A DNA stretch of 42,241 bases, from contig CALLZY010000045.1 of assembly GCA_937858715.1 (NCBI GenBank), positions 1 to 42,241 of the forward strand, written 5' to 3'. The notes below the pieces were generated by a model that did no database searches, was not told the origin of the DNA, and saw only the letters and a list, made by a program, of their open reading frames with translations. Numbering within the stretch: position 1 is the first letter of the stretch; each line of letters starts with the position of its first letter. Both the position numbers and the translations under genes were made by a program. Below, piece after piece: positions 32,745-39,309 of the stretch. The stretch comes from an uncultured Chitinophagaceae bacterium. GTDB lineage: Bacteria; Bacteroidota; Bacteroidia; Chitinophagales; Chitinophagaceae.

Positions 32745-34283
32745 TTATTTCATCAATGACAGGGCTTGTTCTATCCGGCGTATGGTTTCAACTTTCCCGA
32801 TGAGTGAGGCAATTTCAAATACTCCCGGACCAAATTTTCCACCAACCAGCATTATCCGGAAAGGCAGCATCAGGTCTCCGGGCTTTAAATCGTTGGCAGC
32901 GGCAATTTCTTTAAAATTACTTTCAAGTGTGGTGGTATGCCAGTCTGGCGATAACTGATAATTCCGTATCAGTTCTACAAAGAAAAGTTGCTTTGCATCA
33001 TTCCATTTAGGCTTAATGGCTCCTGTATCAATATTTTCAGGTGCTTGAAAGAAGAAAGAGGATTGCTGTACGAAATCAGTTAAAAGAGTGCAGCGGTCCT
33101 TCACTAAATGAATTACTTTTTCCAAATAAGCTTCATCCGAAACAGTCAGGCCATTCCCTTTCAAAAGTTCACCAACCTGCAACTTCAAACCTGCAACTTC
33201 AAACCTTTTTATCCATTCATGGTTGAACCATTTCGCCTTTTCGTAATCGAACTTTGCCCCGGCGCTATGTACCCTTTCCATGGAGAATTTTTCTATCAGT
33301 TCTTCTTTGTAGAACAGTTCCTGCTCAGTGCCGTCGTTCCAACCAAGCAGGGCGAGCATATTAATAAAAGCATCTGGCAAAAATCCTTTTTCTTTAAATC
33401 CTTCTGTCAGGTCGCCCCTATTTGGGTCTGTCCAGTTCATGGCAAATACAGGGAAGCCATATTTGGCGCCATCTCTTTTACTTAATTTACCACTAGGGCC
33501 AAGTATCAGCGGAAAATGTGCCCACTGCGGCATATTTTCCAGCCCGAACAGATATTTCCACAGCAGAATATGAACAGGAGCTGAGGGCAACCACTCTTCT
33601 CCACGGAAAGCATGGCTTATCTGCATCAGGTAATCGTCAACCACTACGGCAAGGTGATAGGTTGGCATGCCATCAGCTTTCAGCAGCACTTTATCATCCA
33701 CAACCGAAGTATCGAAACTTACTTCGCCCCGGATCATATCAGTAAAACTCACCGTTTCATGTTCGGGCATTTTAATCCTGATTACATGGCGGGTTCCTTC
33801 TTCCAGCAGGCGATGGGTTTCTTCTGACGGGAGAGTGAGTGAATTCCGCATTTTCATGCGGATAGTATGGTCGTATTGCTGTGTATGGCTTTGTTCTGTT
33901 TTGTCCCCGATAGCTATTGGGGCATGCCGCATTTTTTCCAGTTCTTCCGGCGTGTCGAAAGCATAATAAGCATGTCCTTCGTTTATCAGTTTTTCAGCAT
34001 ACTTACGGTATGTTTCTTTTCTTTCGCTCTGCCTGTACGGGCCAAAGTTTCCGCCATGCTGTACACTCTCATCCGGTTCAAGGCCGCACCATTTCAATGT
34101 TTCAAAAATGTACTCTTCGGCACCGGGTACATACCTTGTCTGGTCGGTATCTTCTATACGTACAATAAAATCGCCGTTGTATTTCTTTGCAAAAAGATAA
34201 TTGTATAAAACGGTTCTTACGCCGCCAAGATGCAAGCCGCCAGTGGGGCTTGGTGCAAAACGGACCCTTACTTTTTTATCCAT
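32745..34283 (-). CDS. gltX: Glutamyl-tRNA synthetase
   Basis: This cytosolic class I synthetase charges tRNA-Glu. The 512-aa protein has the HIGH-type motif HLGG at 18-21 within APSPTGGLHLGGVRT. The KMSKS-type motif is KLSKR at 266-270. RIEDTDQTRYV near 41-51 is typical of GltX. Its length is slightly above 470-490, the common range. Two odd segments in the reading frame could account for part of that: a palindromic element giving PIAIGD near 122-127, and a 14-base tandem repeat near 360-369. The gene has a -7 element six bases before its ATG. It appears to have no shared transcript with serC, which is 186 bases downstream. Confidence 0.95.
   Translation of the reverse strand: MDKKVRVRFAPSPTGGLHLGGVRTVLYNYLFAKKYNGDFIVRIEDTDQTRYVPGAEEYIFETLKWCGLEPDESVQHGGNFGPYRQSERKETYRKYAEKLINEGHAYYAFDTPEELEKMRHAPIAIGDKTEQSHTQQYDHTIRMKMRNSLTLPSEETHRLLEEGTRHVIRIKMPEHETVSFTDMIRGEVSFDTSVVDDKVLLKADGMPTYHLAVVVDDYLMQISHAFRGEEWLPSAPVHILLWKYLFGLENMPQWAHFPLILGPSGKLSKRDGAKYGFPVFAMNWTDPNRGDLTEGFKEKGFLPDAFINMLALLGWNDGTEQELFYKEELIEKFSMERVHSAGAKFDYEKAKWFNHEWIKRFEVAGLKLQVGELLKGNGLTVSDEAYLEKVIHLVKDRCTLLTDFVQQSSFFFQAPENIDTGAIKPKWNDAKQLFFVELIRNYQLSPDWHTTTLESNFKEIAAANDLKPGDLMLPFRIMLVGGKFGPGVFEIASLIGKVETIRRIEQALSLMK
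33178..33205 (-). repeat. 14-base tandem repeat inside gltX
   Basis: Read on the coding (minus) strand, GGTTTGAAGTTGCA occurs twice in tandem and starts a third, diverged copy. The period is 14, not a multiple of three, so the two copies encode different residues (FEVA and LKLQ). The unit core matches words at 11458 and 14984. Confidence 0.7.
33905..33922. repeat. Palindromic element inside gltX
   Basis: CCCCGATAGCTATTGGGG is an 18-base palindrome with one mismatch. It falls in gltX and encodes PIAIG. I recall very similar CCCGATAGCTATCGGG palindromes as abundant in Bacteroidota genomes, but this was not searched. Confidence 0.6.
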
Positions 34284-34289
34284 AGGCTA

Positions 34290-34297
34290 CAAAGATA
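34290..34297 (-). promoter_or_regulatory. -7 element of gltX
   Basis: On the minus strand TATCTTTG matches TAnnTTTG exactly, with six bases to the ATG. Transcription would start at or next to the start codon, giving a leaderless mRNA. Confidence 0.55.
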
Positions 34298-34347
34298 AAA
34301 TGAGTGTAACAGGCTATAAAATGATTTTGCACATTGTTTATTAGTTA

Positions 34348-34380
34348 TTGTTTTTTAGATTTTTTCCTTGCATACCTTTG
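34348..34380 (+). promoter_or_regulatory. Promoter of the deacetylase gene
   Basis: TTG (34348-34350) is followed after 22 bases by TACCTTTG (34373-34380), an exact -7 match. The expected start of the transcript is near 34386, where an in-frame ATG also lies. Confidence 0.5.
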
Positions 34381-34430
34381 CAGCTATGACTTTCATACCT
34401 CCGCATTATCTGAGAGGAAGGAAGAATGCG

Positions 34431-35105
34431 ATGTTTTCTTTTTTTAAAAAAGACCATTTCCTCGTTAAGACTCCCTGGTGGCTCAAGCGATTGTTTCCCG
34501 GATGTGTTTGGGATATGCCCAAAGAAGAAAAAACTATTTATCTCACTTTTGACGACGGCCCTCATCCCACCATTACACCATTTATACTGGACGAACTCAG
34601 GAAGCATAATGCTAAAGCAACATTTTTCTGTATTGGTGAAAATGTGATTAAATACCCTGAAGTGTTCAGGCAGATTCTGGCCGCAGGTCACTCGGTGGGC
34701 AACCACACTCATCGCCATGTAAACGGATGGAGAACCGAAGATGAACAGTATGTTAAAGAAATTGAAGAGGCGGATACCTACATACTCAGTTCACTTTTCA
34801 GGCCACCGTATGGAAGAATAAGACGTACACAGCTAAGACAACTGCAGGAAAAACACCCTGAAACCAAAGTGGTAATGTGGAATGTACTGGCTGGTGACTG
34901 GGTCGCAGACCTTACCCCGGAACGGTGTTTCAGAAGAGTGAAAAGAAATATTGCTGCCGGAGATATAATAGTTTTTCATGATAGTGAAAAGGCATGGGAC
35001 AGGATGAGCTATGCTGTGCCATTACTGCTGAGAGATTTTACCGAAAGGGGGTACAGGTTTGAAAGATTAAAAGCAGAAAAGACGAAGCATCCGCTTGTAC
35101 ATTAA
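34431..35105 (+). CDS. Polysaccharide deacetylase (NodB/CE4 family)
   Basis: CE4 enzymes remove acetyl groups from N-acetylglucosamine in chitin, peptidoglycan or surface polysaccharide. The 224-aa protein has motif 1 TFDDGPHP (D41 general base, D42 metal), motif 2 NHTHRH (H92 and H96 metal ligands), motif 3 RPPYGR (124-129), motif 4 WNVLAGDW and motif 5 FHDSE (H183). All the catalytic residues are present. The start chosen is the ATG at 34431, preceded by AGGAAGGAAG at a ribosome-binding distance and matching the usual family N terminus. An alternative in-frame ATG at 34386 would add 15 residues and be leaderless from the promoter. No signal peptide is seen, so the location is uncertain. Confidence 0.9.
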   Translation: MFSFFKKDHFLVKTPWWLKRLFPGCVWDMPKEEKTIYLTFDDGPHPTITPFILDELRKHNAKATFFCIGENVIKYPEVFRQILAAGHSVGNHTHRHVNGWRTEDEQYVKEIEEADTYILSSLFRPPYGRIRRTQLRQLQEKHPETKVVMWNVLAGDWVADLTPERCFRRVKRNIAAGDIIVFHDSEKAWDRMSYAVPLLLRDFTERGYRFERLKAEKTKHPLVH

Positions 35106-35158
35106 CCAGGATTTGTGCTATGGCATAAGTACAAATGCTTATTTAATTAAATAAAATA

Positions 35159-35188
35159 GGGCCGGGGTAGACACCCTGGCCCGTTTTT
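35159..35188 (+). terminator. Terminator of the deacetylase gene
   Basis: GGGCC-G-GGGT (35159-35168) pairs with ACCC-T-GGCCC (35173-35182), including one G-T pair. The loop is AGAC, followed by five T. It lies about 55 bases after the stop. Confidence 0.85.
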
Positions 35189-35234
35189 AATCCGTACCCT
35201 ATGAAAACTGGTTTAAAGGTATAATCTTTTTTTA

Positions 35235-36149
35235 TTACGGCAAAGTAATTATATGAGAAACCCCATTGACAGTCAGGACAGCCTTATTGTCGCATTGGCC
35301 GTTCCCAAAATTCAGGTAAGCAATGTAGGAATTTGCAGTAGTAGTGTTCAACCGAACGGTTTTAATAACTCCTTTTACAATCCAACGACAGGTCATTCTT
35401 CTGACTAAAGGCTCTGTTATCGTTGATTCCCAGCCTACAAGGAGATTATTGCGTAATACCTGGCCTCTTGCACTTCCTTCAATTCTGAAGATATCATCAA
35501 GTGGGCCGGGAGTAGCAACTCCCTCAAAATGTGTAATGAATTTTGTACTGTTCCAGCGTACATAATTTCCGTTGGGTTTTGTAAGCTTACCTTCAGTTAC
35601 TGTTATTTTAAACCTCCTGTTATTTACCGGAGTAGTGGCAAGTGTAATGTTTTCAATTCTGTGGGTACCCTCAACCTTAATACTGTCAACGTAATGATTA
35701 TCAAAGCTTGTTTCTGCAACAGCTCCGGGAGCAATCATTCTGTTGGTATAAACAGTAATTACTTTTCCGCGGCGCACATGTCCATCAGGCCCGGGGCAAC
35801 CAACATTCCCGAAATCAACAACAATTTTTACCGGGAAAGGGGTATTGTTTGGGTGAGTAACAGTAACGGTAAAACATCTTGGAACCGGAGTAAGGCTGTC
35901 GGTACGTCCAAAAAACACACCGCTTCCGGCATTACCTACTTCGTCATTGGCACCCATTACATCATCAAAAAGGTTGTCAAATATAACTTCAGCCTCTGCA
36001 TCGGCTTCCCCTGAAACCTTCGAAGCTTCAGTCTCCTGCTCTTCAGTAGTGCCGTTCTGGCTGTCCTCTTTTTGACAGGAAACAAATAGTAACATGCTGA
36101 TAAGCAATGTTGTGGCAGATACTTTTACAGTGTTAAAACTCAGTTTCAT
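35235..36149 (-). CDS. Hypothetical surface-exposed lipoprotein
   Basis: The function is unknown. The 304-aa protein has a lipoprotein signal ending LLFVSC, with Cys25 lipidated. The residues after the Cys are QKED, fitting the QK(D/E)2 lipoprotein export signal described in Capnocytophaga and related bacteria, so it may be carried to the cell surface. An acidic, Glu-rich, disordered stretch (about 28-55) follows. The rest is a beta-rich body with no sign of catalysis, including CFTVTVTHP, VVDFGNVGCPGPDGHVRRG and a last strand ending VSHIITLP. Similar proteins from Chitinophagales are annotated only as hypothetical, from memory. The gene is alone. Confidence 0.82.
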   Translation of the reverse strand: MKLSFNTVKVSATTLLISMLLFVSCQKEDSQNGTTEEQETEASKVSGEADAEAEVIFDNLFDDVMGANDEVGNAGSGVFFGRTDSLTPVPRCFTVTVTHPNNTPFPVKIVVDFGNVGCPGPDGHVRRGKVITVYTNRMIAPGAVAETSFDNHYVDSIKVEGTHRIENITLATTPVNNRRFKITVTEGKLTKPNGNYVRWNSTKFITHFEGVATPGPLDDIFRIEGSARGQVLRNNLLVGWESTITEPLVRRMTCRWIVKGVIKTVRLNTTTANSYIAYLNFGNGQCDNKAVLTVNGVSHIITLP

Positions 36150-36249
36150 GTTTTGGGTTTTATTTTGTTCAATAAAATTAACGCTAATTGGAAGCAGGCT
36201 GCTACTAAAAGTTTAAAGGAATCATAAAATTTGTTGAGTTTTGCCCGAA

Positions 36250-37026
36250 ATGTTTGCTATGGAGCTTACAGATACACATTCGCATATATATCTTGAAGAA
36301 TTTGACCCGGACCGGGATTTGATGATTCAGTCAGCTGAAAAAGAAGCTGTTGGGAAAATACTGTTGCCCGCTGTCAGCGCAGAGACGCATGAAGCCATGC
36401 TTAAAGCAGAGGCAGACTATCCCGGAAGATGCTTTGCCATGATGGGTCTTCACCCTTGTTCTGTCAAAGAGAATTACCTGGATGAACTGAAAATTGCCCG
36501 TCAGTATCTTGAAAAAAGAAAGTTTATTGCTGTTGGAGAAATTGGCCTTGATTTTTACTGGGACAAAACATTTACAGAGCAGCAATACGCAGCATTTCAT
36601 GAGCAAATAGAATGGGCCATACATTTTGATATCCCAATCGTGATTCATTCCCGCAATTCGACAGATGAGTGTATTGAAGTGGTGAAAGACCACCAGGATG
36701 GAAAACTGAAAGGGGTGTTTCATTGTTTTTCCGGAAACGCTGAACAGGCCAAAAAAATTACAGGCCTCAATTTTTACCTCGGCATTGGTGGGGTGCTCAC
36801 CTTTAAAAATTCCGGGCTTGACAAAGCGATAGAGGATATTGACCTTTCGCATCTGCTTTTGGAAACAGATGCGCCATATTTAGCCCCTGTTCCATTTCGT
36901 GGCAAGCGAAACGAACCTGCTTACCTGAAATATGTTGTTCAAAAACTTGCTGAGATAAAATCTGCCAGTATGGAAGAAGTGGCGGCTGTAACTACGGCAA
37001 ACGCTGAAAAATTATTCGGATGCTAA
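36250..37026 (+). CDS. TatD family metal-dependent hydrolase/DNase
   Basis: TatD-family enzymes are TIM-barrel, divalent-metal nucleases that act on DNA ends or damaged DNA. The 258-aa protein has the first metal pair DTHSHIYL near the N terminus. VGEIGLDFYW (about 95-104, metal-binding Glu) follows, then IPIVIHSRNS, VFHCFSGN and the final LETDAPYLAP. The length fits the family (about 255-265). The ATG at 36250 is taken; the ATG at 36259 (MELTDTHSH) is an equally plausible start, three residues shorter. The tRNA-Ser gene follows 34 bases later with its own -7 element. The biological substrate is not shown. Confidence 0.92.
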   Translation: MFAMELTDTHSHIYLEEFDPDRDLMIQSAEKEAVGKILLPAVSAETHEAMLKAEADYPGRCFAMMGLHPCSVKENYLDELKIARQYLEKRKFIAVGEIGLDFYWDKTFTEQQYAAFHEQIEWAIHFDIPIVIHSRNSTDECIEVVKDHQDGKLKGVFHCFSGNAEQAKKITGLNFYLGIGGVLTFKNSGLDKAIEDIDLSHLLLETDAPYLAPVPFRGKRNEPAYLKYVVQKLAEIKSASMEEVAAVTTANAEKLFGC

Positions 37027-37038
37027 AAAATGAACCAG

Positions 37039-37046
37039 TATTTTTG
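37039..37046 (+). promoter_or_regulatory. -7 element of tRNA-Ser
   Basis: TATTTTTG matches TAnnTTTG exactly and ends 14 bases before the first base of the mature tRNA. Confidence 0.5.
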
Positions 37047-37060
37047 CCACCCTCTTTTAC

Positions 37061-37148
37061 GGAGACCTGCTCGAGTGGTTGAAGAGGCACGCCTGGAAAG
37101 TGTGTATACTCCTAAAGGGTATCGAGGGTTCGAATCCCTCGGTCTCCG
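37061..37148 (+). tRNA. tRNA-Ser (anticodon GGA)
   Basis: The acceptor stem GGAGACC pairs with GGTCTCC, followed by discriminator G. The anticodon stem CACGC/GTGTG holds the loop CTGGAAA, giving anticodon GGA, which reads UCC and UCU codons. The long variable arm and the T-arm GAGGG-TTCGAAT-CCCTC confirm a class II serine tRNA. The 3' CCA is not encoded (GCAAA follows), so it must be added after transcription. It is a single, unclustered tRNA gene after tatD. Confidence 0.95.
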
Positions 37149-37160
37149 CAAATGTGAAGT

Positions 37161-37192
37161 GGCTGTATCATTTTATTTGATACAGCCCTTTT
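37161..37192 (+). terminator. Terminator of tRNA-Ser
   Basis: GGCTGTATCA (37161-37170) pairs perfectly with TGATACAGCC (37178-37187) over a 7-base loop and is followed by CTTTT. It lies 12 bases after the tRNA. Confidence 0.85.
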
Positions 37193-37727
37193 ATTTAATA
37201 AGGATGCTAGAAATCATTTCTTCAAACTTACCAGTTGACTTGAAATATACTAAAGGTGTAGAGATTGGAATCTTTCTATATGCATCATAGGTGAAATATT
37301 TGAGATTGACTAAGTTTACATTTATGATAGTACCATCCTGTGACTCTTTGACCCTTACATTCCATTCTCCGGTTATGTCTGCATTATCATTAATGGGTTT
37401 AGAAATCATTGATCCCTTATTATACAATAAGGGAACGACTATGTAAGCATCCGAATTTACAAGACTTCCTGTCTTGGTTTCAACTGTATGCTTTATGACT
37501 ATTTCATTTGAAATGAGAAGTCCACTGCTTTTATCAATGAGCTTGATGGAAAGACCTTTTTGTGCAAATAAGTCAATAAGATTATCCCAAACCTGTTGAT
37601 ATGTTTTGGTAGAAGTGAACTTAAATGGCGGTTCCAGATATGTTCCCTTAAATGGAACTACTTTATAAGAAGCACATGAAGATAAAATCACTGAAGCGAA
37701 AGTCAGGATAAGACTGAGTTTTTTCAT
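37191..37727 (-). CDS. Hypothetical lipoprotein, 178 aa
   Basis: The function is unknown. The signal peptide ends ILSSC, so Cys18 is the lipidated residue and the protein is a lipoprotein of the cell envelope. No LES-type QK(D/E)2 follows the cysteine, so it is more likely periplasm-facing. The body is a mixed alpha/beta domain: YQQVWDNLIDLFAQKGLSIKLIDKSSGLLISN near 42-74 looks like the start of a small DUF4136- or BamC-like domain, in which an amphipathic helix is followed by a strand. This is a weak structural resemblance only. The gene stands alone, convergent with the tRNA. Confidence 0.78.
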   Translation of the reverse strand: MKKLSLILTFASVILSSCASYKVVPFKGTYLEPPFKFTSTKTYQQVWDNLIDLFAQKGLSIKLIDKSSGLLISNEIVIKHTVETKTGSLVNSDAYIVVPLLYNKGSMISKPINDNADITGEWNVRVKESQDGTIINVNLVNLKYFTYDAYRKIPISTPLVYFKSTGKFEEMISSILIK

Positions 37728-37873
37728 ACAAAATGATTAAGGTGACCGTTTTCATAAAGATAAGATGTCAATATAATATAATACAGTTATTTGAAGAATC
37801 TTTTCTCACTGAGTTCTCCACCTGTGAGCCTCCTGAGTTTCCAGTAATCCTTTTAAAAATACTGTAGTTATAC

Positions 37874-38305
37874 TCACTTCTCCGGCAAATAAACCGGGCT
37901 GTTTTTCTTCCAGTCGGGGTCGTATTTTACAAACCAGGAAATCCACAGGCTGCGGCTGAGGCGCATCAGCCAGGGTTGCAGCAGCAAAAGAAGCACAGCA
38001 TTAAATCCCAGCCACCAGAAAAAACGGTTATCATTGGTTGACATACCGATAATAACAAACCATGCTATAAAACTGGCCACACTAATGGCTACAGTGGTGG
38101 CATAACTTACATAACCGGTGCCATAGTAAAACCCCACCTCTATTTCAGTAGGCTGGCTGCATACTACGCACTTTTCATTCATTTCTGTATTCTTGTTAAG
38201 CCGGAATGAAACGGAGTTTTTAAACAGTTTTCCTTCCCTGCATCTTGGGCAACGGCAGGTAAGGGCCGAAGCAAGGTAGCCCCTCACTGGTTTTTTATCT
38301 TGCAT
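37874..38305 (-). CDS. DUF983 family membrane protein
   Basis: DUF983 proteins are small membrane proteins of unknown function. The 143-aa product has an N-terminal zinc-ribbon-like pair of cysteine knuckles, CRCPRCREGKLF (about 17-28) and CVVC (about 46-49). Three membrane segments follow (about 62-88 and 93-115, the second long enough to be split), with a WW pair between them. It is the last gene of a four-gene operon and starts one base after the thioredoxin stop. Redox or metal sensing via the cysteine knuckles is possible but not known. Confidence 0.88.
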   Translation of the reverse strand: MQDKKPVRGYLASALTCRCPRCREGKLFKNSVSFRLNKNTEMNEKCVVCSQPTEIEVGFYYGTGYVSYATTVAISVASFIAWFVIIGMSTNDNRFFWWLGFNAVLLLLLQPWLMRLSRSLWISWFVKYDPDWKKNSPVYLPEK

Positions 38306-38306
38306 G

Positions 38307-38630
38307 CTATGGTTTTTGTGTGTATTGTTCTATGATCTGCTGCAACTGTGCGGCCTGCACCACACCCGATTGTCTCCACAGGGCTTTGCCATGCTGGAAA
38401 ACGATAAGTGTGGGCACACTTTGTACATTATAAGCATTGGCAGCAGCAGGGCTTCTGTCAATATCAATTTTTAATATCCGCACATTGTCCCCCATCCGCT
38501 GGTGCAGTTGCTCCAGTATGGGTTTCATCATGCGGCAGGGGCCACACCATTCGGCTGAAAAATCAACCAGTACTGGTGTACTGCCATTGATTATTTCGCC
38601 AAAGCTTTCTTTCTTATTGGTTGTTGTCAT
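38307..38630 (-). CDS. trxA: Thioredoxin
   Basis: This small cytosolic disulfide reductase has 107 aa, the usual length. The active site is WCGPC (W28, C29, C32), and the cis-proline loop SVPTLIVF follows near 72-79. No signal peptide is present. Its ATG at 38630 overlaps the end of the DUF6132 gene by 17 bases, and the DUF983 gene starts one base after its stop, so the genes are cotranscribed. The sulfur context (divergent CstB-like gene) suggests it may reduce persulfides or maintain the local enzymes. It could be a second thioredoxin rather than the housekeeping one; the window does not show others. Confidence 0.94.
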   Translation of the reverse strand: MTTTNKKESFGEIINGSTPVLVDFSAEWCGPCRMMKPILEQLHQRMGDNVRILKIDIDRSPAAANAYNVQSVPTLIVFQHGKALWRQSGVVQAAQLQQIIEQYTQKP

Positions 38631-38838
38631 CTGACGGTTTCTGTTTTTGTTCCTTTTTAAACATACTAAATACCAGCCCGCCCATTAAAGCTCCATAAGC
38701 TGTACTGTTATGCCATTTTGATGTAATGGCGCAAGTGCCGCTGCTGCAACCTACCTGCTGCCAGTAAAAGTAACCGGCAACAGCACCGATAAGCACTCCG
38801 GCAATTACCAGTTTATTATTTAGAACCCAATTCTTCAT
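38614..38838 (-). CDS. Small DUF6132-like membrane protein
   Basis: The 74-aa protein has one main membrane segment (about 8-27), then a Cx4C pair, VGCSSGTCAIT (about 30-40), and a second, short hydrophobic segment (about 49-60) before a basic tail. I recall this as the DUF6132 type, found near rhodanese and thioredoxin genes, and its function is unknown. The start is the ATG at 38838, which overlaps the upstream gene by 23 bases; an in-frame TTG six bases upstream is less likely. It overlaps trxA by 17 bases. The cysteine pair near the membrane suggests sulfur or metal binding, an inference. Confidence 0.8.
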   Translation of the reverse strand: MKNWVLNNKLVIAGVLIGAVAGYFYWQQVGCSSGTCAITSKWHNSTAYGALMGGLVFSMFKKEQKQKPSDDNNQ

Positions 38839-39073
38839 ATTCAATATTTTCTGTTACAGGAGTTATGTCTTTTTCAGGTGTTGGTGCATAGCAGGCTCCA
38901 CCTGCGCAACAAACACCATCGGTTAACAGGCCAAAGGCTGTAAAAAATACGCCTAATATTATACCAAAGGGTTGCCCTTCTGCTATACCTGATTGCAAAA
39001 CTAATATTCCCAATATTACCCTTACAAATTTTAAGGTCGTCCATCCGCTTTTTAACCGTTCTAAAACACTCAT
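38816..39073 (-). CDS. Small DUF2892-like membrane protein
   Basis: The 85-aa protein resembles the DUF2892/YgaP-type inner membrane module. It has a basic start (MSVLERLKSG) and two membrane segments (about 17-30 and 34-50) joined by a GIAEGQPFG turn. A CCAGGAC cysteine cluster (about 55-61) just after the second segment gives a Cx4C pair, like that in the next gene. It is the first gene of the four-gene operon and is divergent from the CstB-like gene. DUF2892 domains are often fused to or next to rhodanese domains, fitting sulfur transfer. No specific function is known here. Confidence 0.8.
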   Translation of the reverse strand: MSVLERLKSGWTTLKFVRVILGILVLQSGIAEGQPFGIILGVFFTAFGLLTDGVCCAGGACYAPTPEKDITPVTENIEYEELGSK

Positions 39074-39269
39074 TTTTTTGTTTTTTACAAATTTCCTTCT
39101 GCACTATCAGGAATGCTGTGACAATAGTTACAGACAATGACTGACCAAATGGGCAATAAACGGTGTTTTGGAAATTAATTTCTTCAGAATGACAAATATC
39201 AATTTTTCAACAACACTAAACCAATTATTTTGTGTGATAATACATACAAACGAAAATTCAGATGTACGG

Positions 39270-39277
39270 CATCTTTG
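39270..39277 (+). promoter_or_regulatory. -7-like element of the CstB-like gene
   Basis: CATCTTTG differs from TAnnTTTG only at the first base and lies 32 bases before the ATG at 39310. I see no clear regulator site in the 236-base divergent gap. Confidence 0.3.
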
Positions 39278-39309
39278 CATTTTCCTGTTAACCATCAAAA
39301 AAAGCAATT

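Noticed and set aside
33178-33205. CRISPR-like repeat
   Set aside because: It has two adjacent 14-base units with no spacers, inside a coding gene.
33041-34208. Several plus-strand ORFs of 60-125 aa
   Set aside because: They are antisense to gltX and have no recognisable domains.
36331-36852. Minus-strand ORF of 173 aa
   Set aside because: It is antisense to the TatD gene.
37030-37290. Plus-strand ORF of 86 aa
   Set aside because: It runs through the tRNA-Ser gene and its terminator.
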